A stretch of 64,000 nucleotides of DNA from Marinospirillum perlucidum (GTDB lineage Bacteria; Pseudomonadota; Gammaproteobacteria; Pseudomonadales; Halomonadaceae). The DNA lies in assembly GCF_003336805.1 (NCBI RefSeq), contig NZ_QFWJ01000013.1, positions 28,323-92,322 of the forward strand, in the 5' to 3' direction. This document shows positions 34,986 through 45,429 of this stretch, one piece after another. A program made the position numbers and the translations under genes. The notes under the pieces were generated by a model that was not told where the DNA came from, ran no database searches, and saw only the letters and a list, made by a program, of their open reading frames with translations. Each line of letters begins with the position of its first letter. Position 1 is the first letter of the stretch.

Positions 34986-35633
34986 ATGAACCGTGACCTG
35001 GCTGCCATGCGTCGCAACTACTCCAAGGACCCTTTAAGCGAAGAAAAAGCCGGAGACTGCCCCTTTGCCCTTTTTAATCATTGGCTGGCTGATGCCATGG
35101 ACAGTGAAACCCTAGACCCCAATGCCATGACGCTGGCAACGGTTGATGCCCAGGGACAACCCAAGGCCAGAATTCTGTTGTTAAAGGGTTTCTCCAAGGA
35201 AAAAGGCTGGGTTTTCTACACCAATTATGCCAGCGACAAGGGCCGGGAGTTAGAGGACAACCCCAACTGCAGCCTGCTTTTCTGGTGGGAAAATCTGGAG
35301 CGTCAGGTACGAATTGAAGGTCGGGTGCAGAAACTACCGGAACAAGACTCCGATGCCTATTACACCAGCCGCCCTAGAGACAGCCAGATCGGCGCCTGGG
35401 TTTCCGAACAAAGCCAGGTGATTTCCGGCCGTGAAGTGCTGGAAGATAAACTGGCTGTGCTGGAAGAGCAATACGAGGGTATAGAAACCCTCCCCCGCCC
35501 TCCTCACTGGGGCGGCTACCAACTGTTGCCCACCCAGGTGGAGTTCTGGCAAGGACAACCCAGCCGTCTGCATGACCGCCTGCGCTTCCGGCTGGAAAAA
35601 GGTGAATGGATCAAGGAAAGACTTTCACCCTGA
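34986..35633 (+). CDS. pdxH: Pyridoxamine 5'-phosphate oxidase
   Basis: A 215-residue FMN enzyme forming pyridoxal phosphate. Family landmarks are MTLATVDAQGQPKARILLLKGF (FMN-binding), GWVFYTNYASDKGRELEDNP, SRPRDSQIGAWVSEQS, PPHWGGY and the C-terminal ending SP. ATG 34986 is preferred because GAGG lies eight bases upstream; an ATG at 34980 is too close. It is divergent from the cytochrome b561 gene. Confidence 0.95.
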   Translation: MNRDLAAMRRNYSKDPLSEEKAGDCPFALFNHWLADAMDSETLDPNAMTLATVDAQGQPKARILLLKGFSKEKGWVFYTNYASDKGRELEDNPNCSLLFWWENLERQVRIEGRVQKLPEQDSDAYYTSRPRDSQIGAWVSEQSQVISGREVLEDKLAVLEEQYEGIETLPRPPHWGGYQLLPTQVEFWQGQPSRLHDRLRFRLEKGEWIKERLSP

Positions 35634-35654
35634 TCTACCCACCTCTCAGCGCCA

Positions 35655-38384
35655 TTAGTCGACCGGATTCTGCAGACGGTGGCGCTGCCAATCACTATGG
35701 GGTTCATTCAACGGCAGAACGGCATCGATCACCTGCTCCTCCAGGTTGTAGGTACACTTGAACCCCAGGTGCTTCATCAGGCCACGCATGGGATGATTTT
35801 CCACCATGATCTTGCCAATCATTTCCAGGGTACCCACACTCTTGCTGTAACTGATCAGCTTGTTCATCAGTAGCGAACCCAGCCCCAGACCTTGCAAATC
35901 ATCGCGAATAATCACCGAAAACTCGGTACGGATATTGTCGGCATCTGTCCAGACCCGCGATACACCAAGAATCTCCTTGCTGCCATCTTCCAGGGTCTGC
36001 TCAACAATAAAAGCCATCTGGCGGTCGTAGTTGATTTGGGTCAGCAAGGACAGATCCCGCTTGGTCAGATCCGCCTTGTTGTGAAAATAGCGGAAACGTA
36101 TGCTTTCTTCAGACAAGCGACTATGAAAACGCAGCAGGGCAACTGAATCTTCACCGCGGATGGGGCGTACCTCCACCTCTCGACCGTCTTTCAAGGTGAC
36201 GGTTTTTCGCAGATCTTCCGGGTAAGGCATGATGGCATGGTAAGCCGAATCCCCCAGATCACACTGAACATCAATGGCCAGCAACTCATGACGATTGAGT
36301 AGCAGGGGATTGATTTCCAAGCCCTTAATTAACGGCAAGTCCGAACACAGCTGAGACAGTTTCACCAGAAGCTGGCCAATGCGATCCAAGTCCTCTTCAG
36401 CATGGTTGCTATGCTCACGAATCAGGCGCCCGGCATGGCTGCGTAAAATCAGATCCCGGGCCAGCGTCATGTTTAAAGGTGGCAGGGCCAACTGGCGGTC
36501 AAAGAGGATATTCACCTTGTAGCCGCCAATACCAAAGAGGATCACGGGACCGAAAACCGGATCGCGTGTTACTCCCAGATTAAGCTGCATCGAGTGCTTG
36601 CCACGTTGCATCTGCTGAAGCACAAAAGAATGAAAGGGACTATCCGGGAATTTCTCCTGACGCTTCTTCTCTAACCGGCGCGCACCTTCTTCCACTTCAT
36701 CCAGGGACTCAAGATCCTGAAGCAACCCGGCAGACAGCTTGTGCGGATGCTTGCGGTACATGAAAGGATAGCTGTTATTGGCATGGTTGATTTTCAGGGC
36801 CTTGCTCCCTGGCAGCTCCCTGGCCAGCTCCTTGGCTTCTTCCGGCGTTTTGGGGTAGAAGGTTTTAGCCAGAGGAATGCCATAAGCGGCCAGAAGCTCG
36901 CGGGTTTCTTCATGAGTCAGGTGGTCCCGCCCCTGGTCTGCGACCTGGGCAACCAGCTCCTTGGCTCTGTGACGTGCATCCCGAGCCGTCTCAAAGGGTA
37001 AACTGGGTGGTGTCTCCTGCAGCAATCGCTGATTACGCTGGTAGTTCACCAGATGCATAAAGGCTTGAACCGCCTTTTCCGGTGAAACATAGGTGGGAAT
37101 CCCCGCCAGATTGAACTCGTGACGCGCCGGGAAGGCATGATCCAGCCCCATCCAACTGGTCAAAAGATTGCGTTTATAGGTTTTCTTGTTGGCGATCACC
37201 GCCATGGCAGTAGCTTCACTGGGTGCCAGGCGTGTGGGAGCATGAACAACCAGCACGGCATCAACATTGGGATCTGCGGAAACCAGCTGAATAGCATCGA
37301 CAAATTGCTGGGGGGTTGCCCCTCCTCCGATATCCAGGGGGTTAATCCGGGTTTCATCACTGGGCAGCCAGTCCCGGAGTTTTTCCCGGGTTTCCTCGGA
37401 CAGAGGCGCCAATTGGCCGCCCTGGTGAATCAGACGGTCCACTGCCAGCATACTGGGGCCGAGGCCATTACTGATAATTGCCAGCCGATCGCCGCGAACC
37501 GGACGCATCCGGGTCAGGGTTTCCAGGGCATCAAAAAGCTCTTCGCTGTTATCCACGCGCACCATACCCGCACGGGAAAAGGCGGCATTGTATACCGGAT
37601 CACGATTGGCCAGGCCCGGAGTCAACAGCAAGGGGTCACCCTGGGCTTCGGGTGTGCGTCCGGATTTAATCGCCAGAACCAGCTTGTTACGCGAGGCTTC
37701 ACGTACGGCCGTCATAAAGTGGCGGGAATCGGGGATATTCTCCAGATGCAGGAGTATAGCCTGGGCACTGGAAAAGCGATTGATAAAGTCGATCACATCG
37801 GCCAGGCGCACATCCACACTGTCGCCCAGAGTGATCAAATGGGAAAAACCGATTCCCCGGCCATTGGCCCAGTCGATAATGGCATTGCCCAGCATGCCGG
37901 ATTGGCCGATATAAGCGACCTTGCCCGCCTTGATGTTTTGAGGGGCATAGCTGGCATTCAGTTTGCGGCCAGGTACCAGCACCCCCATGCACTCAGGCCC
38001 CATGATTCTAATGGCCGAAGCCTGGGCAGCTTCGAGCAGTTTCTGTTTATAGTTGGTTTGTCGATGCCCCTGGTTAGAGGTTAAAACCAGGGCCGCCTTA
38101 ACCCCAAAATTCCCCAGCTGTTCCACCACCTGAGGCGCAGCTGCAGCCGGGGTGCAAACAACGGCCAGATCGGGTATTTCCGGCAGCTCCTCCACGCGGT
38201 CGTATACATCGCAGCCGTGAACCTGGGTAAAGTCCTTGGGATTAACAACCCAGATTTTACCGGGGAACTCGGCATCCTTGAGATTTCTCACCACTTGGCC
38301 GCCAAGACTGAAATTGGTCTCGGAAGCACCGATAACTGCCAGGCTGTTGGGTTCGAAAAAATACCTCAAAAAGCGCGTGCTCAT
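35655..38384 (-). CDS. Pat/PatZ-type protein lysine acetyltransferase (ADP-forming acyl-CoA synthetase-like + GNAT)
   Basis: A 909-residue protein. CoA-binding and ligase-like domains cover about residues 1-465 (LAVIGASE, GQSGMLGNAIIDWA), an ATP-grasp-like domain about 470-690 (SKALKIN, LFGIGGYKVNILFD), and a GNAT acetyltransferase domain the C-terminal 180 residues (VEVRPIRGEDSVALLRF, QGLGLGSLLMNKLI). This is the layout of PatZ/YfiQ, which acetylates and inactivates acetyl-CoA synthetase. It starts after AAGGAG. It is divergent from an HDAC-family gene that could reverse its product. Confidence 0.9.
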   Translation of the reverse strand: MSTRFLRYFFEPNSLAVIGASETNFSLGGQVVRNLKDAEFPGKIWVVNPKDFTQVHGCDVYDRVEELPEIPDLAVVCTPAAAAPQVVEQLGNFGVKAALVLTSNQGHRQTNYKQKLLEAAQASAIRIMGPECMGVLVPGRKLNASYAPQNIKAGKVAYIGQSGMLGNAIIDWANGRGIGFSHLITLGDSVDVRLADVIDFINRFSSAQAILLHLENIPDSRHFMTAVREASRNKLVLAIKSGRTPEAQGDPLLLTPGLANRDPVYNAAFSRAGMVRVDNSEELFDALETLTRMRPVRGDRLAIISNGLGPSMLAVDRLIHQGGQLAPLSEETREKLRDWLPSDETRINPLDIGGGATPQQFVDAIQLVSADPNVDAVLVVHAPTRLAPSEATAMAVIANKKTYKRNLLTSWMGLDHAFPARHEFNLAGIPTYVSPEKAVQAFMHLVNYQRNQRLLQETPPSLPFETARDARHRAKELVAQVADQGRDHLTHEETRELLAAYGIPLAKTFYPKTPEEAKELARELPGSKALKINHANNSYPFMYRKHPHKLSAGLLQDLESLDEVEEGARRLEKKRQEKFPDSPFHSFVLQQMQRGKHSMQLNLGVTRDPVFGPVILFGIGGYKVNILFDRQLALPPLNMTLARDLILRSHAGRLIREHSNHAEEDLDRIGQLLVKLSQLCSDLPLIKGLEINPLLLNRHELLAIDVQCDLGDSAYHAIMPYPEDLRKTVTLKDGREVEVRPIRGEDSVALLRFHSRLSEESIRFRYFHNKADLTKRDLSLLTQINYDRQMAFIVEQTLEDGSKEILGVSRVWTDADNIRTEFSVIIRDDLQGLGLGSLLMNKLISYSKSVGTLEMIGKIMVENHPMRGLMKHLGFKCTYNLEEQVIDAVLPLNEPHSDWQRHRLQNPVD

Positions 38385-38501
38385 TTCCTACTCCTTACTA
38401 AAACCAACCCACTGGCAATGGCTTGCAAATAATTCGACGTTTGCCCAGTATCCACGAAACGACAAGAAGTTTAAACTGGGCGAAAAAAAGGACGGGCCTT
38501 T

Positions 38502-39425
38502 ATGATCACATCTTTCATCACTCACCAGGACTGTGCCCTGCATGATATGGGGCCCTGGCATCCGGAAAACCCTCTGCGACTGAATGCGATCACCGATCAA
38601 TTGATGCTGAGTGGTCTGATGAATCAGTTGATGCAGTACAAGGCTCGCCCAGTGACTGAAGAGCAACTGCATCGTGCTCACCCCAAGGCCCATGTCCGCT
38701 CTCTGCAGTTAAGTTTACCTGAAGAAGGCTTTACTGCCATTGAAGAAGAAACACTGCTCGCACCTCGTTCACTGGAAGCCGCTGAACTAGCTGCTGGTGG
38801 CGTTATCCGGGGCGTTGACCAGATCTTCAAGAACCAGGCCGATAACGTTTTCTGTGCCGTACGCCCGCCCGGACACCACGCAGAAAAAGTCGAGAGTATG
38901 GGCTTTTGTTTTTACAACAATGTTGCCATCGGAGCCCTGCATGCCCTTGAACAGCATGGACTGGATAGAGTAGCTATTGTTGACTTCGATGTGCATCACG
39001 GTAATGGCACCGTGGATGTCTTCCGCGATGATCCTCGTGTTCTGGTCTGTTCCAGTTTTCAGCACCCCTTCTACCCCTGGCGCTATGCCGACCACCAGGG
39101 CGACAATATCATTAATACTCCCCTGGAAGCTCATACCGGCAGCAAAGATTTCCGCAAAACGATTGAAGCCAGCTGGCTGCCGGCTATCCAGCAATTCAAG
39201 CCCCAACTCATCCTCATTTCTGCCGGATTTGATGCCCATCGTGAAGATCCCATGGGCGAACTCAATCTGGAAGATGATGACTACTACTGGATCACCAGCT
39301 TTCTGATGGATCTGGCGCGAACCTATACGGGCGGACATCTGGTTTCAGTGCTTGAAGGTGGCTATGACCTCAATTCTCTGGCTCGCTCCGTGCATCGCCA
39401 TATAGAGGCTTTGCAAGGCCTTTAA
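38502..39425 (+). CDS. HDAC/AcuC family deacetylase
   Basis: A 307-residue arginase-fold zinc deacetylase. Key motifs are RPPGHHAE (catalytic His pair), GFCFYNNVAIGA, DFDVHHGNG (zinc Asp and His), SAGFDAH (zinc Asp) and LEGGYDL. The HPENPLRL opening is typical of class II-like bacterial members. It may remove acetyl groups from protein lysines or small amines. Position next to the Pat-type acetyltransferase, in divergent orientation with 117 bases between, suggests reversible protein acetylation. Confidence 0.92.
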   Translation: MITSFITHQDCALHDMGPWHPENPLRLNAITDQLMLSGLMNQLMQYKARPVTEEQLHRAHPKAHVRSLQLSLPEEGFTAIEEETLLAPRSLEAAELAAGGVIRGVDQIFKNQADNVFCAVRPPGHHAEKVESMGFCFYNNVAIGALHALEQHGLDRVAIVDFDVHHGNGTVDVFRDDPRVLVCSSFQHPFYPWRYADHQGDNIINTPLEAHTGSKDFRKTIEASWLPAIQQFKPQLILISAGFDAHREDPMGELNLEDDDYYWITSFLMDLARTYTGGHLVSVLEGGYDLNSLARSVHRHIEALQGL

Positions 39426-39547
39426 CTGGCGCAGGAATCTATTAGAAAAACATAATTTAGCGTTTTCCAGCTTTAGCAAAGCCGCTGGCTAGGGTATAGT
39501 TATACTTTAGAAAGATGCCCCAATCCTGCTAATTATGGGAGTAGAGT

Positions 39548-41074
39548 GTGATCCCAGCACCTCTCAAGGACAAATTAAATCAATGCAAAACCTTGCCCTC
39601 CCTGCCTGCAGTGGTGGTCAAGGTAATAGATTTGGCGCGTCAGCCCAATTCAGGAAGCCGAGAATTAGCTGAACTCCTCTCCCAAGACCCCTCGCTCAGT
39701 GCCAAAATTCTCTCTGCAGCCAACTCTGCCATCTACGGCGGCCTGGAAGTCACCGGGCTTCAGCAGGCCGTTAACCGCATTGGCGTTGAAGGAGCATTAG
39801 CCCTGGCGCTCAGCTTTGGCCTGGCCATGAACAAAGGCTACAAGCGTAACGGCATGGATCTGGATTATTTTTGGAAAAGAGCTCTGGTTAGTGGCCTGGC
39901 CGTGCGTGAACTCGACAAACTGATGGATCTAAAATTTGAAGTCGAGACCTGTTATCTGGCAGCCGTTCTCCAGGATATTGGCATGCTGGCGCTCAATGAA
40001 CTCGACCCTGATATCTACGGGGTCATTTTCCACAGTGCACGTTCTCACCGACAACTCACCTCCTTTGAAGAACGTGAATACGGAACCAACCATGCTGCTA
40101 TCGGTGCTTGGCTGGGCAAACACTGGGGCCTGCCTGAAAAGTACACCCTGCTGGTAGAGAAGAGTCATCAGCTCCCCAAAGAGATCGACAAGGGTAATGT
40201 TAACTTGCGGGTATTGGCAGTTTCAGGTCTTCTGGCCGATCCCTGGCTATCCAGTAACAAGGAAATGTCCATGACCCTCGCCTATCAGGCTGCTCAGGAT
40301 TACCTCAATCTGGACGAACAGCGTTTTTCGCATCTACTTTTACGCCTTCAGGATCAACTGCCGCAGATCAGTCGCCTGTTCGACATTGAAGCCCCGAACA
40401 ATATCGATACCTTCAATCTCTTGCAGGATGCCAAGCATCTTTTGGTCGAGCGCAATCTGCGCATGATGCAGAAGATGGCCCAACAGCAAAATGAGCTTGA
40501 CCAGCTCAAGAAAAACTCTGAACGCCTGCAGGAGCAGCTTAAACGCGATCCTCTGACCCAGATCTACAACCGTCAGCATACCGAGCAAAAACTCAACGAG
40601 TTTTTTGATTTTGCCAAGGATCAAGGGCTGGATCTGGCCGTTGTTTTTATCGATCTGGATTTCTTCAAGATGCTCAATGACCAGCATGGTCATGCTGTTG
40701 GCGATTCAGCTCTGAAGGCCTTTGCAACCACGCTGGAACAGGAACTGGACAAAAACTGCCTTGCCGGCCGCTACGGTGGGGAAGAGTTTGTGGTTCTCAT
40801 GCCCGGGCACAGCCAGACCTCGGCGCTGGACTTTGCACAGCGCCTGCAGGAATACCTGGCCTCCTCGCCCCTGCTCAGCCATAACCAGGAAGACATCTAT
40901 ATTTCCGCATCCATGGGGATTGCCAGCTTCCAGGAGAAGGAAAGCGGCTTTTCTGATCCGGATGAGCTACTCAATGCTGCCGATAAGGCCATGTACACCG
41001 CCAAACGCACAGGACGCAACCAGATACTCCTTTTCGGTCGCAATGGCTTTACCAGCCAGCCAGAAACCAGCTAA
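39548..41074 (+). CDS. HDOD and GGDEF domain protein, predicted diguanylate cyclase
   Basis: A 508-residue soluble signalling protein. An HDOD domain covers about residues 10-205 (TLPSLPAVVVKVIDLARQP; LSQDPSLSAKILSAANSA). A coiled-coil linker (about 295-335) leads to a GGDEF domain with an intact active site, GRYGGEEF, near residue 405. The inhibitory RxxD site five residues before GGEEF is not visible (DKNC instead). It should make cyclic di-GMP. It starts at GTG after GGGAG. Confidence 0.9.
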   Translation: MIPAPLKDKLNQCKTLPSLPAVVVKVIDLARQPNSGSRELAELLSQDPSLSAKILSAANSAIYGGLEVTGLQQAVNRIGVEGALALALSFGLAMNKGYKRNGMDLDYFWKRALVSGLAVRELDKLMDLKFEVETCYLAAVLQDIGMLALNELDPDIYGVIFHSARSHRQLTSFEEREYGTNHAAIGAWLGKHWGLPEKYTLLVEKSHQLPKEIDKGNVNLRVLAVSGLLADPWLSSNKEMSMTLAYQAAQDYLNLDEQRFSHLLLRLQDQLPQISRLFDIEAPNNIDTFNLLQDAKHLLVERNLRMMQKMAQQQNELDQLKKNSERLQEQLKRDPLTQIYNRQHTEQKLNEFFDFAKDQGLDLAVVFIDLDFFKMLNDQHGHAVGDSALKAFATTLEQELDKNCLAGRYGGEEFVVLMPGHSQTSALDFAQRLQEYLASSPLLSHNQEDIYISASMGIASFQEKESGFSDPDELLNAADKAMYTAKRTGRNQILLFGRNGFTSQPETS

Positions 41075-41109
41075 TCCCGACCTTTTCATTTCATCGCCGC
41101 CATAAAAAA

Positions 41110-41131
41110 GCCACCCTCTCGGGTGGCTTTT
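41110..41131. terminator. Bidirectional terminator between the GGDEF gene and ectC
   Basis: GCCACCC (41110-41116), loop TCTC, GGGTGGC (41121-41127), with TTTT on the plus side and six T on the minus side (complement of 41109-41104). It closes both the GGDEF gene and the ectABC operon. Confidence 0.85.
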
Positions 41132-41149
41132 AGCTTGGATCCGTTTAGA

Positions 41150-41545
41150 TCAGGCTTCATCCGCTGGTGCGTAGGAGCCGTCTTCACGGTGTTTTTCTGT
41201 CCCGGTAATTGCAGGATAGAAAACACAAGCCAGGGTCATGGTTTTGCTGGCACGCAGCAGGTGCTGGTCGTGCTTATCCAGAACATAGACATCGCCCGGC
41301 TTGATAGGCCAGATTTTACCATCAGCAACCGTTTCCACTTCGCCTTCACCTTCGATGCAATAAACCGTTTCCAGGTGATGCTTGTAGTGGATTGGTGTTT
41401 CCGTTCCTTCATAAATACGGGTGATATGAAAGGAATGGTTCATGTTGTCACTGGCCAGTACCAGGCGGGTGCTGTCCCAGTTACCGCTGTCAGCCTGGAC
41501 AAAACGCTCAGTTTTGCGGGCTTCTTCAAGATTACGAACAATCAT
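41150..41545 (-). CDS. ectC: L-ectoine synthase
   Basis: A 131-residue cupin that cyclises N-gamma-acetyl-diaminobutyrate to ectoine. It starts MIVRNLEEA and has [20 protein letters not shown] and [20 protein letters not shown], both diagnostic. The length fits the family. It is the last gene of ectA-ectB-ectC, 13 bases after ectB, and is followed by a strong terminator. No ectoine hydroxylase (ectD) or dedicated aspartokinase follows. Confidence 0.97.
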   Translation of the reverse strand: MIVRNLEEARKTERFVQADSGNWDSTRLVLASDNMNHSFHITRIYEGTETPIHYKHHLETVYCIEGEGEVETVADGKIWPIKPGDVYVLDKHDQHLLRASKTMTLACVFYPAITGTEKHREDGSYAPADEA

Positions 41546-41558
41546 CGCAGGGCTCCTC

Positions 41559-42857
<1,299 letters not shown>

Positions 42858-42905
42858 CTATGGGTTTTATAAAGGGTGGAAATTATTATGTACTGACCAG
42901 CATTA

Positions 42906-43397
42906 CTACTTGGCAAAAGGGCCAATCCTGACCAGCATCTCGGGTTCATGTTCACCGCCCAGCTGCTCGCTGGTGAACATTACCTGATTATTGAGTTCGG
43001 CTTTGCGATCCCGTGCAAAAGCGCGGAAGAGTCCCCAGGAGGCTTGGTTATCCGGAGTAATCGTTGTCTCCAGAAAACGGACCTCCTTGCAGGCTTCACT
43101 GGCCAGGACAGCATCCATCAACTGACGAGCCATGCCCTGTCCGCGCAATTCATCACCAACGGCTACCTGCCAAAGGAAAAAGGTATCTGGCGCTCCAGGC
43201 TTGATATAGCCCGACAAAAAGCCACTGACCTTGCCATCCAGCTCAGCAACCACGCAGGTTTCTGCAAAATGAGTGGTTTGTAGCAGGTAGAGATAGGTGG
43301 AGTTTAGATCCAGAGGGGGGCAGTTCTTGATGAGTTGGTAAATGGGGTAACCATCATCAACTTGAGGCTTACGAATAATTGGTGTTTTAGTATCCAT
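42906..43397 (-). CDS. ectA: Diaminobutyrate acetyltransferase
   Basis: A 163-residue GNAT enzyme acetylating L-2,4-diaminobutyrate. Typical segments are GYPIYQLIKNCPPLDLNS, FLSGYIKPGAPDTFFLWQVAV and RGQGMARQLMDAVL (acetyl-CoA loop). ATG 43397 is chosen because it lies about 30 bases after a good promoter; the frame opens earlier at a TTG that falls inside that promoter. It is the first gene of ectABC. Confidence 0.95.
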   Translation of the reverse strand: MDTKTPIIRKPQVDDGYPIYQLIKNCPPLDLNSTYLYLLQTTHFAETCVVAELDGKVSGFLSGYIKPGAPDTFFLWQVAVGDELRGQGMARQLMDAVLASEACKEVRFLETTITPDNQASWGLFRAFARDRKAELNNQVMFTSEQLGGEHEPEMLVRIGPFAK

Positions 43398-43429
43398 TGA
43401 GTTAGGGGTCTCTGTCCAAGATGGTGCAC

Positions 43430-43458
43430 ATTCTATACAGGTGCGCGACAAAAATCAA
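43430..43458 (-). promoter_or_regulatory. Predicted sigma-70 type promoter of ectABC
   Basis: On the minus strand TTGATT (43458-43453) and TAGAAT (43435-43430) are separated by 17 bases. Transcription would begin about 25 bases before the ectA ATG. Osmotic control is known for ectABC in halophiles, but nothing specific to it is visible here. Confidence 0.6.
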
Positions 43459-43528
43459 ATTTGAGATTATGGAAACCTGCCAGAATGATAATTTAAAATT
43501 ATAATCCTGATAGGTCCCTGTCCACATC

Positions 43529-44887
43529 CTAGTTACGAGTCACACTACGCAGGGTCACCAACTCTTCAGCCGAGGTCGGATGGATGCCCACAGTGGCATC
43601 AAAATCCTGTTTGGTCAGACCGGCTTTCAAGGCAATGGCAATACCCTGTACCAGTTCACCTGCATCCGGGCCGACAACATGGCAACCCAATACCCTGTCG
43701 CTGGCATCATCCACCACCAATTTCATCAAACTCTTGCCGGGGTTGCCGGAAAGCGTATTACGCATGGGCTTGAAGCTGGTGGTATAAACCCGGATTTTAC
43801 GGTACTGCTCACGCGCTTCTTCTTCGCTCATTCCCACAGTGCCAATGTTCGGGTGACAGAAGACAGCCGTAGCAATATTAGAATAGTCCATAACCCGGTT
43901 TTCTTCCTCGCTATAGAGGTTATGAACCAGCGTCATGGCCTCTGCCAGGGCGACAGGGGTTAATTGAGGGCCACCAGTAACATCGCCCAGGGCATAAATA
44001 CTGGGCACCTGGGTACAGAAATTGGCATCTATGCTGATCTCACCCAGGCTATTCGGCGTAATGCCCACCTGCTCCAGCCCCAGGCTTTCAACATTACCAC
44101 GACGCCCCGTGGCGCAGAGCACTGCATCTACTTCCAGGGTACGGCCATCGCTCAGGGTGACGGCCAGGGCATTCAGGTGTTTATCAATGCGCAGGATTTC
44201 CCGACCCAGATAGAAATTGACTCCCTGCTGCTGCATTTCATCCTGCACAAAGCCACGTACTTCTTCATCAAAGCCCCGCAGGATCTTGTCACCGCGATAG
44301 ACCTGATAGGTTTCGGCACCCAGCCCATGAAAAATGGAGGCAAATTCGGTCGCAATATAGCCGCCACCATAGACCAGAAAACGCTTGGGAAACTCGGGTA
44401 GATTAAACACCTCGTTGGAGGTCAGGCAGTGTTCGGCACCGGGAAAATCAGGGACATAAGGCCAGGAGCCGGTGGCGATGAGAAGGCGTTCAGCGGAATA
44501 GGTTTTATCACCCACTTGAACCTCGTGGGCTGAAACCAGTTTGCCACGCCCGTCGATACGCTCGACACCACTGCCTTCCAGCAGGCGCTGGTAGATGCCG
44601 TTCAGACGCAAAATTTCCTGGCGCTGGTTATCTCTCAGCGTTACCCAGTCAAACTCGGGTTCGGCCAGTGTCCAACCATAGCCAGCTGCATCCTTGAAGT
44701 CCTCAGCAAAATGTGAGGCGTAGGAATAGAGTTTTTTGGGTACACACCCGACGTTAACGCAGGTACCACCCCAGTAGCGATCCTCGATAATGCCAACTTT
44801 CACCCCCTTGTTGGCAGCCATACGTGCAGCCCTGACCCCACCGGAGCCAGCACCGATAACGAGCAAATCAAAATCGTAGTTGGGCAT
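43529..44887 (-). CDS. gor: Glutathione-disulfide reductase
   Basis: A 452-residue FAD/NADPH flavoprotein reducing glutathione disulfide. The FAD-binding GAGSGGVRAAR is N-terminal. The redox-active pair is Cys43 and Cys48 in GGTCVNVGC, and the C-terminal dimer motif is GIHPTSAEELVT. YGGGYIATEFA marks the NADPH site. The length fits the family. It lies 48 bases after a cytochrome c' gene in the same direction. Confidence 0.95.
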   Translation of the reverse strand: MPNYDFDLLVIGAGSGGVRAARMAANKGVKVGIIEDRYWGGTCVNVGCVPKKLYSYASHFAEDFKDAAGYGWTLAEPEFDWVTLRDNQRQEILRLNGIYQRLLEGSGVERIDGRGKLVSAHEVQVGDKTYSAERLLIATGSWPYVPDFPGAEHCLTSNEVFNLPEFPKRFLVYGGGYIATEFASIFHGLGAETYQVYRGDKILRGFDEEVRGFVQDEMQQQGVNFYLGREILRIDKHLNALAVTLSDGRTLEVDAVLCATGRRGNVESLGLEQVGITPNSLGEISIDANFCTQVPSIYALGDVTGGPQLTPVALAEAMTLVHNLYSEEENRVMDYSNIATAVFCHPNIGTVGMSEEEAREQYRKIRVYTTSFKPMRNTLSGNPGKSLMKLVVDDASDRVLGCHVVGPDAGELVQGIAIALKAGLTKQDFDATVGIHPTSAEELVTLRSVTRN

Positions 44888-44935
44888 TAAACTTATCTCT
44901 CATTGTTTGAATAGCTGTCGATCTAAATCAGTTTA

Positions 44936-45406
44936 TTATCGATAACGAAAAACGTCATGACAACGTCGGCAATTTTTGGCCGTCTCATCGATTTTACGGC
45001 CAGCTTCGGTCATGGAACCCTCGCGCAATAGCTCATCAATCTGCTCCAGATTGTCCAGAAACTGGTTGAGCAGGTAATTATAACGCTCGGGGCGCTCCCA
45101 GATTTCCGGGCGGGCACGACTTTGCGGAAAGAGCTGGCGGGGTGAGTTTTCTTCGAAAAGACCGGGTAAGCGATAAGCCAAGCCGACGATTTCATCGGAA
45201 TAGGTGACAGCCCCTTCCTGGTCGTCACTGCGCATGTTCACGACCTTGAAACGCAAGGCCTTGAACAAACGCTCAATTTCATCAAAGGTTTCAATCCTCA
45301 GATCAACGTCGTCAGAAAGAGAAGTTGCCTGAGCGGGCAGGACTGCATAGGCAGCAGCAAATAGAAGACAAATTGCTAAAGATTTGCAACTGGCCAAGGT
45401 AGGCAT
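44936..45406 (-). CDS. Second cytochrome c'-like protein
   Basis: A 156-residue protein with a signal peptide (about residues 1-26, ending AQA) and a C-terminal heme motif CRRCH. The middle is helical with RYNYLLNQFLDNLEQIDELL. The pattern fits the cytochrome c'/c556 family. ATG 45406 gives the cleanest signal peptide and has GAGG ten bases upstream; the frame opens earlier, inside the next gene. It is encoded between an HD-GYP-like gene and gor. Confidence 0.75.
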   Translation of the reverse strand: MPTLASCKSLAICLLFAAAYAVLPAQATSLSDDVDLRIETFDEIERLFKALRFKVVNMRSDDQEGAVTYSDEIVGLAYRLPGLFEENSPRQLFPQSRARPEIWERPERYNYLLNQFLDNLEQIDELLREGSMTEAGRKIDETAKNCRRCHDVFRYR

Positions 45407-45429
45407 GAAAGAGGTTCCTCTTGCTGTAA

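Noticed and set aside
37119..38084. A 321-codon plus-strand open frame opposite the Pat-type gene
   Set aside because: Antisense to strongly conserved domains, without any recognisable protein motif.
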